Below are positions 38,476 through 46,844 of a DNA stretch of 64,000 nucleotides, in pieces. Location: assembly GCF_040451425.1 (NCBI RefSeq), contig NZ_CP144374.1:1404501-1468500 (forward strand). Direction: 5' to 3'. The notes below the pieces were generated by a model, which did not search any database, was not told where the DNA came from, and saw only the letters and a list, made by a program, of their open reading frames with translations. Each line of letters begins with the position of its first letter. The first letter of the stretch is position 1. A program made the translations under genes and the position numbers. Source of the stretch: Thermodesulfovibrio sp. 3462-1 (GTDB lineage Bacteria > Nitrospirota > Thermodesulfovibrionia > Thermodesulfovibrionales > Thermodesulfovibrionaceae).

Positions 38476-39292
38476 ATGACGGAAATTGCTGTCTTAGTCA
38501 GTTTTCTCATTGCATTCTGCGTAGGTTCAAATGACGCATCCAATGCATTGAGTATATGTGTAGGTTCTGGAATAATTAAACTCAAAAGAGCAATATTACT
38601 TTTTGGTGGTCTTGTATTTGTAGGAATAATGCTTCAAGGAAGTAAAGTAATGAAAACTGTTGGTAAAAATCTTGTAGATGTAAATCTCTCAATTCTCATT
38701 GTCTCTATGACAGTTTCGGCATTTTTAATAATATTTTCAAATTGGCGTAAACTTCCACTTTCTACTCATCAGGTAATAATTGGAAGTTTAATTGATTCTG
38801 CTGTGGCTGCTGGTGTGAATGTAAACTTTTCAGCATTTCTTAAAATAGTTATCTCCTGGGTTATCTCTCCTTTTATGGCAGTGGGATTTTCTTTTGTCTT
38901 TTATAAAGTTCTTGAAAAAACTATTTCAAAATTTTCTTTCTTTCAGATTGAAAGAATTCTAAAAGTTTTGCTTCTTTTAAGTGGATTTTTAATTTCCTAC
39001 AATACAGGAGCAAATGAGCTTGCCACAGTGCTTGGACCTGACAACACTTGACCCCTTTTCAGGCTTTTCTGCTCAGTTTGGAGCTGGATGCTGTGTTCTG
39101 TTCTTTACTTTTTTAGGAATGCCTGTTTCTACCACTTACTGTATAATAGGTGGCATTGTAGGAGTTGGATTGACAAAGGGAATTAAAACTGTTAAAGTAG
39201 AGCTTCTTAGAAAAATGGCTCTTAATTTTATAATTGCACCCTTAATAGGCTTCATTATTTCTTTTATTATTATGAAATCAATTTATTCGTAG
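38476..39292 (+). pseudogene. PiT-family phosphate transporter, internally deleted
   Basis: Frame one (38476-39051) encodes the N-terminal PiT half with the GSNDASNA and STHQVIIG signatures and ends shortly after GANELATVLGP. The C-terminal part (LDPFSGFSAQFGAG, PVSTTYCIIGG) lies in the +1 frame to 39292. Compared with PiT proteins of about 320-330 residues, about 50-60 residues are missing at the junction, so a deletion plus frame change is more likely than a single sequencing slip. Phosphate uptake by this protein is probably lost. It overlaps the opposite-strand protease gene by 15 bp. Confidence 0.75.
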
Positions 39293-39718
39293 GTATTCCT
39301 TTATCCTGGATACAGCTTCTGGAATTGCTGACTCTACCCGAGGAGAGCACTGTCTGCTTAAAGTTTCCACATCCTCTACTTCTATCCCGATGATTTTTAT
39401 ATCGTTTGGCATTTCATCTGGAAACACTGAATAACCAATCCTTATAATTTCAAAGATTGAAAAATTATGAGTTCCACTGGCATAGACATTTCCCCAGAAG
39501 TCTGCATTAAATTCAACAATGCTTCCAGGCTCTTTTCCTGTTTTTACTCCATCCACAATCACTGCTCTGTCATACCCCAATAATGCATCAATTAGATTAA
39601 AACCTATATTTAAAAATACAACAGTATCAACAATTCCTTCAAAATGTTCAACTACTTTTAAACCCACTCCATCATCTTTAAAATTAGGATTACCAATACC
39701 AATAATTACGCTTTTCAT
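39278..39718 (-). CDS. NiFe hydrogenase maturation protease
   Basis: This is a 146-residue member of the HycI/HyaD-type endopeptidases that remove the C-terminal tail of hydrogenase large subunits after nickel insertion. GIGNPNFKDDGVG and IVDGVKTGKEPG carry the nickel-binding acidic residues. It is 65 bp downstream of mvhA, separated by a GC-rich hairpin, and is the last gene of the hdr-mvh run. Its expected substrate is MvhA, whose tail continues past the C-terminal CFAC motif. Confidence 0.88.
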   Translation of the reverse strand: MKSVIIGIGNPNFKDDGVGLKVVEHFEGIVDTVVFLNIGFNLIDALLGYDRAVIVDGVKTGKEPGSIVEFNADFWGNVYASGTHNFSIFEIIRIGYSVFPDEMPNDIKIIGIEVEDVETLSRQCSPRVESAIPEAVSRIKEYLRIN

Positions 39719-39749
39719 CTATCCTCACTGAAATAAGTTAGATAGAAAG

Positions 39750-39770
39750 AGCGGGGGTAAAACCCCCGCT
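39750..39770 (-). terminator. GC hairpin between mvhA and the protease gene
   Basis: AGCGGGGGT and ACCCCCGCT form a perfect 9-bp stem with a 3-nt loop. On the minus strand it follows the mvhA stop by 13 nt and is followed by a short T-poor tail, so it could be a partial terminator or an mRNA processing/stability element. Confidence 0.55.
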
Positions 39771-39783
39771 AATAGTAAATTAT

Positions 39784-41253
39784 TTAGCCTAATTCATAAT
39801 TTCTTAGGCTTTTTATAACCTCACCATGATGGTCAATTATGTCAATTTTTACTGGAATTCTTCCAGGAAGTGTATGGGTTGAACAGGCAAAGCAAAGATC
39901 ATAAGGACGATAGGCAATCTCAACAAGATTAAGAATTCCTTCGTCAATTTTACCATTCTTAATAAAGTTCTGGGCAGCTCTCTTAACTGCTATGTTTATA
40001 GATCCTTTGTTGTGAGTTGTGGCAACAATAAGGTTTGCATCAGTAACAATACCTTTTTCATCTGTTTTGTAATGATGAATCAATGTGCCTCTGGCTGCTT
40101 CAACAATTCCCACACCTTCACCAACAGGACTGCCAAGCTCCTGACGAACATTTGGATCTGTAATGCTTTCATCTGAAGCAATCTTTTTCACAGTCTCTGC
40201 AGCATGCATTAACTCAATTGCTCTCGCCCAGTGATAGGCTAATGTATTGTGAACAGGTTTGCCACCAAAGGCAGTAACCATCTTCTCATAAGCTTCCTGT
40301 GCCAAAGGAGTGTCAAATCCGCTTCCAACATTAAATCTTGCAAGTGGTCCTACACTGTAAATGCTTGTTCCATCTCCATCAACAAAACCTTTCCATCCAA
40401 TTTTTTTCAAATATGGAGCCTTCTGATAGCTCCATGGAAGTGTTTTTTCTGCAATATAATCAAGATACTGTATTCCTTTAAATCTGCCTAATTCGTTTCC
40501 TTTGGTATCAACAATCTTTTGTGTTCCGTCATAATATATAACTTTGTCATTGTCATCAACTGTTCCAACATAATTGGTGACCACCTTATAAACATCACCT
40601 GTAACTAAAGCCATGTATTCTTTATTTTGCAGCACAACCTTATCAAATACATCAAGAGTTAATTTAGCAAGCTCAATACAGTCATCAGCACATTTAAGAA
40701 TCTCCTGCCTTTCTTCTTCTGTGATTCTCTTTGACCAACCACCTGGCAGTGCTGCAACTGGATGACTGGTTCTTCCACCGGTGATCTCAAAAATTCTTAC
40801 TGCTGAGAATCTCTTTTTTAATACAAGCTTTCCAACATCTGCACCTACTTTTAAAATAAGACCTATCAGGTTTCTCTCAGCAGGTGAAGCTGTTGGACCG
40901 CATACAAAATCTGGAAAACCAAGAGCATAAAGAATTCCTGTGTGGTCTTCTACAATATGGGCATTATAAAAAAGTTCTCTTATTTTTTTTGCTGTAGGAG
41001 TTGGTTCAACTCCGTAAACTGCATCTGCAGCCTTCACTGAGGCTGTGAAATGCACACCCCTTCAAACTCCACAGATAGTGCTTACGGTTCTAGGAACTTC
41101 CTCAATAGGCATACCTATGAGAAATTTCTCATATCCCATGAATTCAACAACCTGCAGAAAAGCATTATCAACATTTCCTTGTTCATCAAGGAAGATAGTA
41201 ATTTTTCCATGACCTTCAAGTCTTGTCATCGGATTAATTTCAATTTTCTTCAT
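39784..41253 (-). CDS. mvhA: MvhA-type NiFe hydrogenase large subunit with in-frame TGA
   Basis: Read through one internal TGA, this gives 489 residues. The N-terminus has INPMTRLEGHGKI and FMGYEKFLIG; the C-terminus has DLCFACSTH and a 27-residue tail for protease removal. The TGA at 41062-41064 lies where the second nickel-binding cysteine of the L1 motif belongs: CGV, TGA, RGVH, matching CGVCPxxH with the conserved His in place. The frame is open before and after it. A hairpin starts 7 nt after it. The start ATG 41253 follows a G-rich ribosome site. Selenocysteine is the simplest functional reading; a nonsense mutation is the alternative. Pro of the usual DPCxxC is Leu. Confidence 0.85.
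41020..41054 (-). promoter_or_regulatory. SECIS-like hairpin candidate after the mvhA TGA
   Basis: On the minus strand TGCAT (41054-41050) pairs with ATGCA (41024-41020), and CAGCCT (41045-41040) with AGGCTG (41033-41028), leaving an internal loop and a 6-nt apical loop. The apical loop starts 22 nt after the TGA, within the bacterial SECIS range. No G is in the first two loop bases, which is not ideal. Confidence 0.4.
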
Positions 41254-41308
41254 TCCCTTTCCCCCCTTCTGGGTTATTTTTCTTATTATATCTCTTAAGC
41301 CCATTTTT

Positions 41309-42265
41309 CTATCTCTTTATTCTTTTACCAAGAAAAGAGCTTGGCAGTGTATATCTATAAAAAAGATGAACAGGATCTGGAATCTTGTCAACAAGCTCTT
41401 CATTGTCAAGCATACTTGCTATAGCGCTTATTGCCCTGAGGCCAAAGTCTTTAACTCCAGGAATTGGTCCTCCACAGCCTCTACATGGAATATTTGCAGA
41501 AGGACATTTTGCTCCACAGTCACCCTGTGTTACAGGACCAAGACATAGATATCCTTCTTCAAGAAGACAGCCGTCTTCACTTGGTGCTCCATCAATTGTT
41601 CTTTTTACCTCAGTTGCAAGCTTTTTGGGTCTGCCTTTTAACACTGGATTTCTATCGCACACTTCGCATACTGCTTTACCCATTGTAATCCATGAACCAG
41701 GAGGTGGAAGCTGACCAGAAAGTAAAGCTGTAAATGCCTTTGCTATGTGTTCATGATAGGGAGGACATCCACCAATGTAATAATCCACTTTTACAACCTG
41801 ATCAAGAGCTCTTGCATCCATTAAAGTAGGTAAAGTTAATTCATATTTGCCATCAACGACAACAGTTGTCTGTGGTAATACTTTTTCTGGATTATCTGTA
41901 CTAAAAGTGTTTATATAGGCTTTATCGAGCAACTGCTCTGTTGTATGTAAATTTACAAGTCCTTTAATTCCACCACAGGATGCACATATTCCAAAGGCAA
42001 TAAGAACTTTACATTTCTGCCTCATTACCTTAGCAATGTGCTCGTGCTCAGAGTTTCTTATATTTCCAGAAATTAATCCCACATCAATTGAGCCATCAGG
42101 CATTGCTTCAAGGTCTTTATATTTTGCATCAGCCACTGTTGGTGCCCAAAAAACTATATCTAATTGAAGAGCAACATCTACCAGTGCTTCAGATAAATCT
42201 ACAACAGCTATATCGCAACCACCACAGCCACCGGCAAGATAATATGCAAGTTTAGGCTTGCTCAT
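41309..42265 (-). CDS. mvhG: MvhG-type hydrogenase small subunit
   Basis: This 318-residue subunit carries the iron-sulfur clusters that lead electrons from the NiFe site. GGCGGCDIAV, GICASCGG and GGCPP form the proximal cluster ligands. A later set of cysteines (CEVC; CLGPVTQGDC, then CPSANIPCRGCGG) suits two more clusters. It is cytoplasmic with no Tat signal, as in group 3c Mvh enzymes. It starts 4 bp inside mvhD and is followed by mvhA after 55 nt. Confidence 0.92.
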   Translation of the reverse strand: MSKPKLAYYLAGGCGGCDIAVVDLSEALVDVALQLDIVFWAPTVADAKYKDLEAMPDGSIDVGLISGNIRNSEHEHIAKVMRQKCKVLIAFGICASCGGIKGLVNLHTTEQLLDKAYINTFSTDNPEKVLPQTTVVVDGKYELTLPTLMDARALDQVVKVDYYIGGCPPYHEHIAKAFTALLSGQLPPPGSWITMGKAVCEVCDRNPVLKGRPKKLATEVKRTIDGAPSEDGCLLEEGYLCLGPVTQGDCGAKCPSANIPCRGCGGPIPGVKDFGLRAISAIASMLDNEELVDKIPDPVHLFYRYTLPSSFLGKRIKR

Positions 42266-42678
42266 TGTGCCCCTCCTTTCAATGGATTTGGTCCAAGCTG
42301 TCTTATTTTGGCATCGAACTCTGTCATAGCTTCAGAAAATCTCTTGCCTTCACTTCCTGAAATCCATTCAAGCTGAATTCTTTCAGGCTCTACTCCGAGT
42401 TCTGTAGCAACACGCTTAAAGAGTTTAAATCTTCTGATTGCTTTGTAATTACCTTCTTTATAATGGCAGTCACCAAAGTGGCATCCACCTATAAATACTC
42501 CATCTGCTCCTCTTATGAGGGCTTCTGCTATAAATTCTGGTTCAACTCTTCCACTACAGGGCACCCTTACTATATGCACTGTAGGAGGATAACTATAACG
42601 GAGACTTCCTGCCAGGTCTGCCCCTTGATATGTGCACCATTGGCAGGCAATAACAATAAGTCTTGGCTCCCATGCCAT
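42262..42678 (-). CDS. mvhD: MvhD-type electron-transfer subunit
   Basis: This 138-residue MvhD/FrhD-like iron-sulfur protein links the hydrogenase to HdrA. Five cysteines (CQWC, PCSGRV, GCHFGDC) suit the [2Fe-2S] cluster of this family. In several anaerobes this family has selenocysteine at one of these positions, but here all are ordinary cysteine codons. It overlaps mvhG by 4 bp and starts 2 nt after hdrB ends, so it bridges the two halves of the operon. Confidence 0.92.
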   Translation of the reverse strand: MAWEPRLIVIACQWCTYQGADLAGSLRYSYPPTVHIVRVPCSGRVEPEFIAEALIRGADGVFIGGCHFGDCHYKEGNYKAIRRFKLFKRVATELGVEPERIQLEWISGSEGKRFSEAMTEFDAKIRQLGPNPLKGGAQ

Positions 42679-42680
42679 CT

Positions 42681-43577
42681 TTAATTCCCTCCTTTTATTT
42701 TAGTTATTATTCCATTCAAAGGAATTGATGCCTGCGCAGTTGCTTTTTCAACATCCGCACCCATTGCTATAGCTGCAAGCTGCACAATGTGAAGAGCAGG
42801 AATCTTATAGTCAAGTTTTTTCTGTTCTACTAATAAAGCTTGCCCAGCATCAAATTGTAGTAAACAGGAACTACAACCAATGACACATAAATCAGGATCA
42901 ATTTCCTCTTTTATAACATCCAGCTTCTTTTTGAAAAGAGCAAGAGACTTTTCAGATGCTGTTGACCTCAATGCACCCATTCCACAGCAATCAGTTATTG
43001 TGCTGTAATGAGGGGCTATACCACCCATTGACTCACATATTTCTCTCAATCTTTTTGGAAAGAATGTATTGTCTTCATTTGTAGGATAGGCTTTGCTTGG
43101 CCAGAGATTGTGGCAACCTGTCTGCACAGCACATTTTACTCCATTAAGATTGTATTTAATTTTAGATTTAAGAGTATCAAGCCCGATTTCTTCATAAAGA
43201 AAATTAATGAAATTCCACACTTTTGTAGTCCCTTTGTATTGTTTCCCAACCTTACCAAGTATCTTATTAACCTGCTCTTTAATTTCAGGGTGCTTTTCCA
43301 TGTGATATCTTGCTTCATTTAAAGAACCATAACAAGAGCCACAGCCTGTAATTATGTCAACGCCCTTTTCTTCAGCAATACTTAAATTCCATGCTGCTGC
43401 AGCTGCCCATCCTACTAAATCCACTGATGGCATAGTTCCAAAGGCAGGACAACATGCAGCTCCTTCAAGCTCTACAATTTCAACGCCAAGTTCATTTAAC
43501 ATATATCTTGCTGAATACTCAACATCTGGTCTATTGAAAGGTATGTTACATCCAAGGAAAAATCCTATCTTTTTCAT
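42681..43577 (-). CDS. hdrB: Heterodisulfide reductase subunit B
   Basis: HdrB, 298 residues, has two CCG domains that bind noncubane [4Fe-4S] clusters where disulfide is reduced in methanogens. The first is FFLGCN, ACCPAFG and TGCGSCYGS; the second QTGCHN, DCCGMG and GCSSCLLQ. In a bacterium without CoM/CoB the partner thiol is unknown, and a sulfur-metabolism acceptor such as DsrC-like protein is possible but not shown. It is 11 nt from hdrC. Confidence 0.9.
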   Translation of the reverse strand: MKKIGFFLGCNIPFNRPDVEYSARYMLNELGVEIVELEGAACCPAFGTMPSVDLVGWAAAAAWNLSIAEEKGVDIITGCGSCYGSLNEARYHMEKHPEIKEQVNKILGKVGKQYKGTTKVWNFINFLYEEIGLDTLKSKIKYNLNGVKCAVQTGCHNLWPSKAYPTNEDNTFFPKRLREICESMGGIAPHYSTITDCCGMGALRSTASEKSLALFKKKLDVIKEEIDPDLCVIGCSSCLLQFDAGQALLVEQKKLDYKIPALHIVQLAAIAMGADVEKATAQASIPLNGIITKIKGGN

Positions 43578-43588
43578 TTCTCTCCTCC

Positions 43589-44125
43589 TTAATCAAGCGG
43601 GAATGGTGCTATTTCTTCCAGGATAGTTTGCTTTAAAACTTCCTGGTACTTTTTCCTTAATTCATCAAAGCTCAATGCTGTTGGTGGTTTCTCTGGCAGA
43701 CCTGCTTTCTTTCTTCTTTCTTCAAATCCCTTTGGAAATACCGCATGACCGAACTTATATAAATTTCTTAAACCCTCATAGGTATTTGCAGGGCAGGACT
43801 CTACCTTAATTGCTGCTCTTCTTAATGCCTGAATTACTTCATAGGGTTTTATATCCATCGGACATATTTCAACACAACGGTTACAGGACTGGCATCCCCA
43901 TATAGAGGAATCCTCAAGAAGAATATCTCTTAAACCAAGATTGGCTGCATGAACTATCCTTTTAATAAAAAATTCTAATCCTGCTAATGCCATGGGACAT
44001 GTAGCTCCACATTTTCCACACTGTATGCATTCTCTTAATTCATCTGCGCCTAATCCTATTAATTCTTTTACAAAGCTTTCATCTGCCTGCGTAAGATCAA
44101 TTACATTTACACCACCTTCTTCCAT
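43589..44125 (-). CDS. hdrC: Heterodisulfide reductase subunit C
   Basis: HdrC, 178 residues, carries two [4Fe-4S] clusters (CIQCGKCGATCP and CQSCNRCVEICP) and passes electrons from HdrA to HdrB. The C-terminal region is helical with charged residues and no membrane segment, so it is the soluble form. It lies between hdrA (19 nt) and hdrB (11 nt), all with GGAGG-type ribosome sites, an operon in the order A-C-B. Confidence 0.9.
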   Translation of the reverse strand: MEEGGVNVIDLTQADESFVKELIGLGADELRECIQCGKCGATCPMALAGLEFFIKRIVHAANLGLRDILLEDSSIWGCQSCNRCVEICPMDIKPYEVIQALRRAAIKVESCPANTYEGLRNLYKFGHAVFPKGFEERRKKAGLPEKPPTALSFDELRKKYQEVLKQTILEEIAPFPLD

Positions 44126-44144
44126 TTTTCCCTCCTTTTATTTT

Positions 44145-46145
44145 TTATGCTTCAGCTAATGCATCAATCTGTGCCAGAATTTGCTCAGTTGTAAATCCAT
44201 GGAATGTAATCGCTCTTGATGGACATGCGCTGGCACAAACGCCACATCCTGCACAAAGAGCAGGTTCAATATATGCTTTTTCTTTGCCTTTGTATTCTTC
44301 AAGTTTTATTGCTCCATATGGACAAAGAGGAACGCAAACACCGCAACTGCTGCATTTTTCTCTATCCACTTCAGAAATAATTGCTTCAAATTTAATCTTA
44401 CCTGGGATAACCAAAGCAGCTGCTGCAGAAGAAGCTGCACGTGCCTGAGCAATTGACTCTGGAATATCCTTTGGACCTTGCACACATCCTGCAAGAAATA
44501 CTCCTTTGGCAGCTGTTTCAACTGGATAAAGCTTGGTATGAACCTCCCTTAAAAATCCTTCTCTTCCACATGTTGCTGCAAAAAGTCTGCCAAGTTCCTC
44601 TGTTCCTGCTGGAGGTTCAATAGCTGTTGCTAAAACAACCATGTCTGCCTCAAGCTCAACAGGAGAGCAAAGGTCAACATCAAAACCTCTCACTCTGAGC
44701 TTCCCATTTGGTTTTACATCAACTGCTGAAACTCTCCCTCCTCTGATTACCTTGACGCCCAATTCTTTTGTATAAACATAGAATTCCTCAAAATCTTTTC
44801 CTGCTGTTCTTACATCTATGAAAAAGAGATAAAGCTTGATATCCGGATATTTTTCTTTAAGAATTCTTGCGTGTTTTAGCATATACATGCAGCATACTTT
44901 TGAACAATAGGTATGATATCTCTCATCACGGCTTCCAACACAGGATATAAATGCAATGGTCTTTGGCTTTGTTCCATCAGAAGGTCTTTTAAGTTCTCCC
45001 TCTGTTGGACCTGTAGCTGAAAGAATTCTTTCAAATTCCATTGCTGTAACTACATCCGGGCTATGAGGCGAGTATTCTTTAAAGTGAGTTTTTTCCATTA
45101 CTTTGTATCCTGTTGCAAGAATCACTGCACCAACCTTAAGATTTACATACTCATCTTTATCATCAAATTTTATTGCACCTGCTGGACAACCCTGTATTCC
45201 CTTAGGTGGGATTCCTTTTTCACAAATCTGGCAGGCTGGTTTGCCTGTTTTATCCATTGATTTGAAATAAAGACAGTTTGCTCTATCAATCACTGCCTTT
45301 TTTGGAACAGCCTGGGGAAACTCAATATAAGCTGCCCGTCTCTGATTCATTCCAAAGTTATATTCATTAGGAACCCTTGAAGGACAAAGTTGAGTACAGA
45401 CACCACAGCCTGTGCATTTATCCCAGTCTATATATCTTGCCTTTTTCTTAACAGTAATATCAAAATTACCCACATAGCCCTTTACAGCATCCACTTCTGC
45501 ATAGGTAATAAGTTCAATATTTGGATGCTGAGCTACTTCAACCATCTTTGGAGTAAGAATACACGCTGAGCAATCCATTGTTGGAAATGTTTTGTCAAGC
45601 TTTATCATCTGTCCACCAATTGATGGCTGTCTCTCAACAAGATAAACCTTAAGCCCCATATTGGCAAGGTCCAAAGCTGCAAACATTCCTGCGACTCCAC
45701 CACCAACAACCATTACAGACTTTTCCATATCACCATAGCGATCATAAAGAGGCTCTGCCAATTTCACTTTTGCTACTGCGCTTCTTATGAGTCTTTTTGC
45801 TTTCTCTGTAGCACCGGTTTTATCATGCCAATGAGCCCAGCTATCTTGGTCTCTGATGTTAGCCATCTCTAAGAAGTATCTATTAAGTCCTGCTGATTCC
45901 ACAGCATCTCTAAAAATTGGCTCATGAGTTCTTGGTGTACATGCTGCAACAACCACTCTATCAACTACTCCATCTTTAATATCCTTTTTAATAATCTCCT
46001 GGCCTGGATCTGAACACATAAAAAGATAATTTCTTACAACAGCTACATCTGGAAGAGTCTCGGCATATTTCACAACTTCTTCAATGTTCACCGCACCTGC
46101 AATATTCTCTCCACAATGGCATACATACACCCCTATCTTTGCCAT
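44145..46145 (-). CDS. hdrA: Heterodisulfide reductase subunit A (flavin, bifurcating)
   Basis: HdrA, 666 residues, is the flavoprotein where electrons from hydrogenase are split. The N-terminus has VYVCHCGENIAG, then an FAD fold with GGGVAGMFAALDLANMG, and MDCSACILTPKM. A 4Fe-4S site lies in CTGCGVCTQLCP, and two more at the C-terminus (CSSCGVCVPLCP, CAGCGVCASACP). The length is typical of single HdrA. It is the first gene of the operon and follows a -35 TTGACA and a GGAGG site. Confidence 0.92.
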   Translation of the reverse strand: MAKIGVYVCHCGENIAGAVNIEEVVKYAETLPDVAVVRNYLFMCSDPGQEIIKKDIKDGVVDRVVVAACTPRTHEPIFRDAVESAGLNRYFLEMANIRDQDSWAHWHDKTGATEKAKRLIRSAVAKVKLAEPLYDRYGDMEKSVMVVGGGVAGMFAALDLANMGLKVYLVERQPSIGGQMIKLDKTFPTMDCSACILTPKMVEVAQHPNIELITYAEVDAVKGYVGNFDITVKKKARYIDWDKCTGCGVCTQLCPSRVPNEYNFGMNQRRAAYIEFPQAVPKKAVIDRANCLYFKSMDKTGKPACQICEKGIPPKGIQGCPAGAIKFDDKDEYVNLKVGAVILATGYKVMEKTHFKEYSPHSPDVVTAMEFERILSATGPTEGELKRPSDGTKPKTIAFISCVGSRDERYHTYCSKVCCMYMLKHARILKEKYPDIKLYLFFIDVRTAGKDFEEFYVYTKELGVKVIRGGRVSAVDVKPNGKLRVRGFDVDLCSPVELEADMVVLATAIEPPAGTEELGRLFAATCGREGFLREVHTKLYPVETAAKGVFLAGCVQGPKDIPESIAQARAASSAAAALVIPGKIKFEAIISEVDREKCSSCGVCVPLCPYGAIKLEEYKGKEKAYIEPALCAGCGVCASACPSRAITFHGFTTEQILAQIDALAEA

Positions 46146-46191
46146 CTTAAGCCCTCCTTAATATATTATTAAATTTTAATATGGTTTATCC

Positions 46192-46220
46192 TTTTTACCA
46201 TTTTTTGAAAAATTTGTCAA
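46192..46220 (-). promoter_or_regulatory. Putative promoter of hdrA operon
   Basis: A minus-strand -35 TTGACA (46220-46215) is followed after 17 nt by TAAAAA (46197-46192), about 45 nt before the hdrA ATG. The -10 is imperfect. Confidence 0.5.
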
Positions 46221-46259
46221 GTAGTCGAATTGCCTCATTTAAAATCTACTTGAAATACC

Positions 46260-46439
46260 ATTCGTTGCCGATTCCTTTTCGCACCCACAAGGGATGCAAG
46301 GACAACACGGTGTCAAGAAAAAGGTAAAAACTCCTTTTGAGAGAGTTCTTGAACGAAAGGATTTAGCAGAAGAAATAAAAGAGGAATTAAATTTATGTGA
46401 GGCAATAAGGAGGTATTTAAAACCATTTGAAACACATTG
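46260..46439 (+). pseudogene. Relic of a DDE/integrase-type transposase C-terminus
   Basis: An open frame reads SHPQGMQGQHGVKKKVKT, then PFERVLERKDLAEEIKEEL, to a stop at 46437-46439. The KTPFERVLE-type tail resembles the KTPYQRVLES end of IS integrase-family transposases. No catalytic domain or inverted repeats are visible. The stretch 46146-46259 otherwise holds only the hdrA promoter region. Confidence 0.4.
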
Positions 46440-46476
46440 ATTTTTTATGATTTTTTATGCTATTGTTTTTTTAATA

Positions 46477-46559
46477 GCCGGTGTGGTGGAACGGCAGACG
46501 CGGCGGACTCAAAATCCGCTGGGAGCAATCCCGTGTGGGTTCAAATCCCACCACCGGCA
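46477..46559 (+). tRNA. tRNA-Leu (CAA)
   Basis: The acceptor GCCGGTG (46477-46483) pairs with CACCGGC (46552-46558). The anticodon loop CTCAAAA gives CAA, and the variable arm is long (GGGAGCAATCCC), as expected for Leu. The discriminator is A and no CCA is encoded. Confidence 0.95.
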
Positions 46560-46844
46560 TTTTGTTGATGAAGGTAAACTGAAAAACTGTTCAATAAAAA
46601 TGATAAAAGAAAAGCTGAATCACAGAAAGAAGCTCGGAATCAGGAGTAGAGGTATTTGAGAATGTTATGTTTTTTGATTTTCAAGAAATCGCCATTGTTT
46701 GACATGTTTTATGCATCTATAGGTGGGAAAGACATATTTGCCAAATTTCGTCATAGAAAGTTAAAACTACATTTACCCCCCCCCCCGAGAAGTTAGGTAT
46801 TGCCAATATTTGCAAAACTTTTTAAATAAGCCCTCTTTTATTCA
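46560..46844. other. Gene-free stretch before the PAS kinase
   Basis: This 285-bp region has no convincing gene. It contains an 11-C run (46776-46786), a promoter candidate (-35 TTGCCA 46800-46805, 17-nt spacer, -10 TAAATA 46823-46828) and otherwise AT-rich sequence. Confidence 0.6.
46776..46786. repeat. 11-base poly-C tract
   Basis: Eleven consecutive C lie 13 nt upstream of the -35 of the PAS kinase promoter in an AT-rich genome. Such tracts change length by slippage and can alter promoter activity. Confidence 0.8.

Noticed and set aside
42262-42678. Selenocysteine in MvhD or HdrA as known in some anaerobes
   Set aside because: All expected cysteines are coded by TGT or TGC and the frames are uninterrupted.
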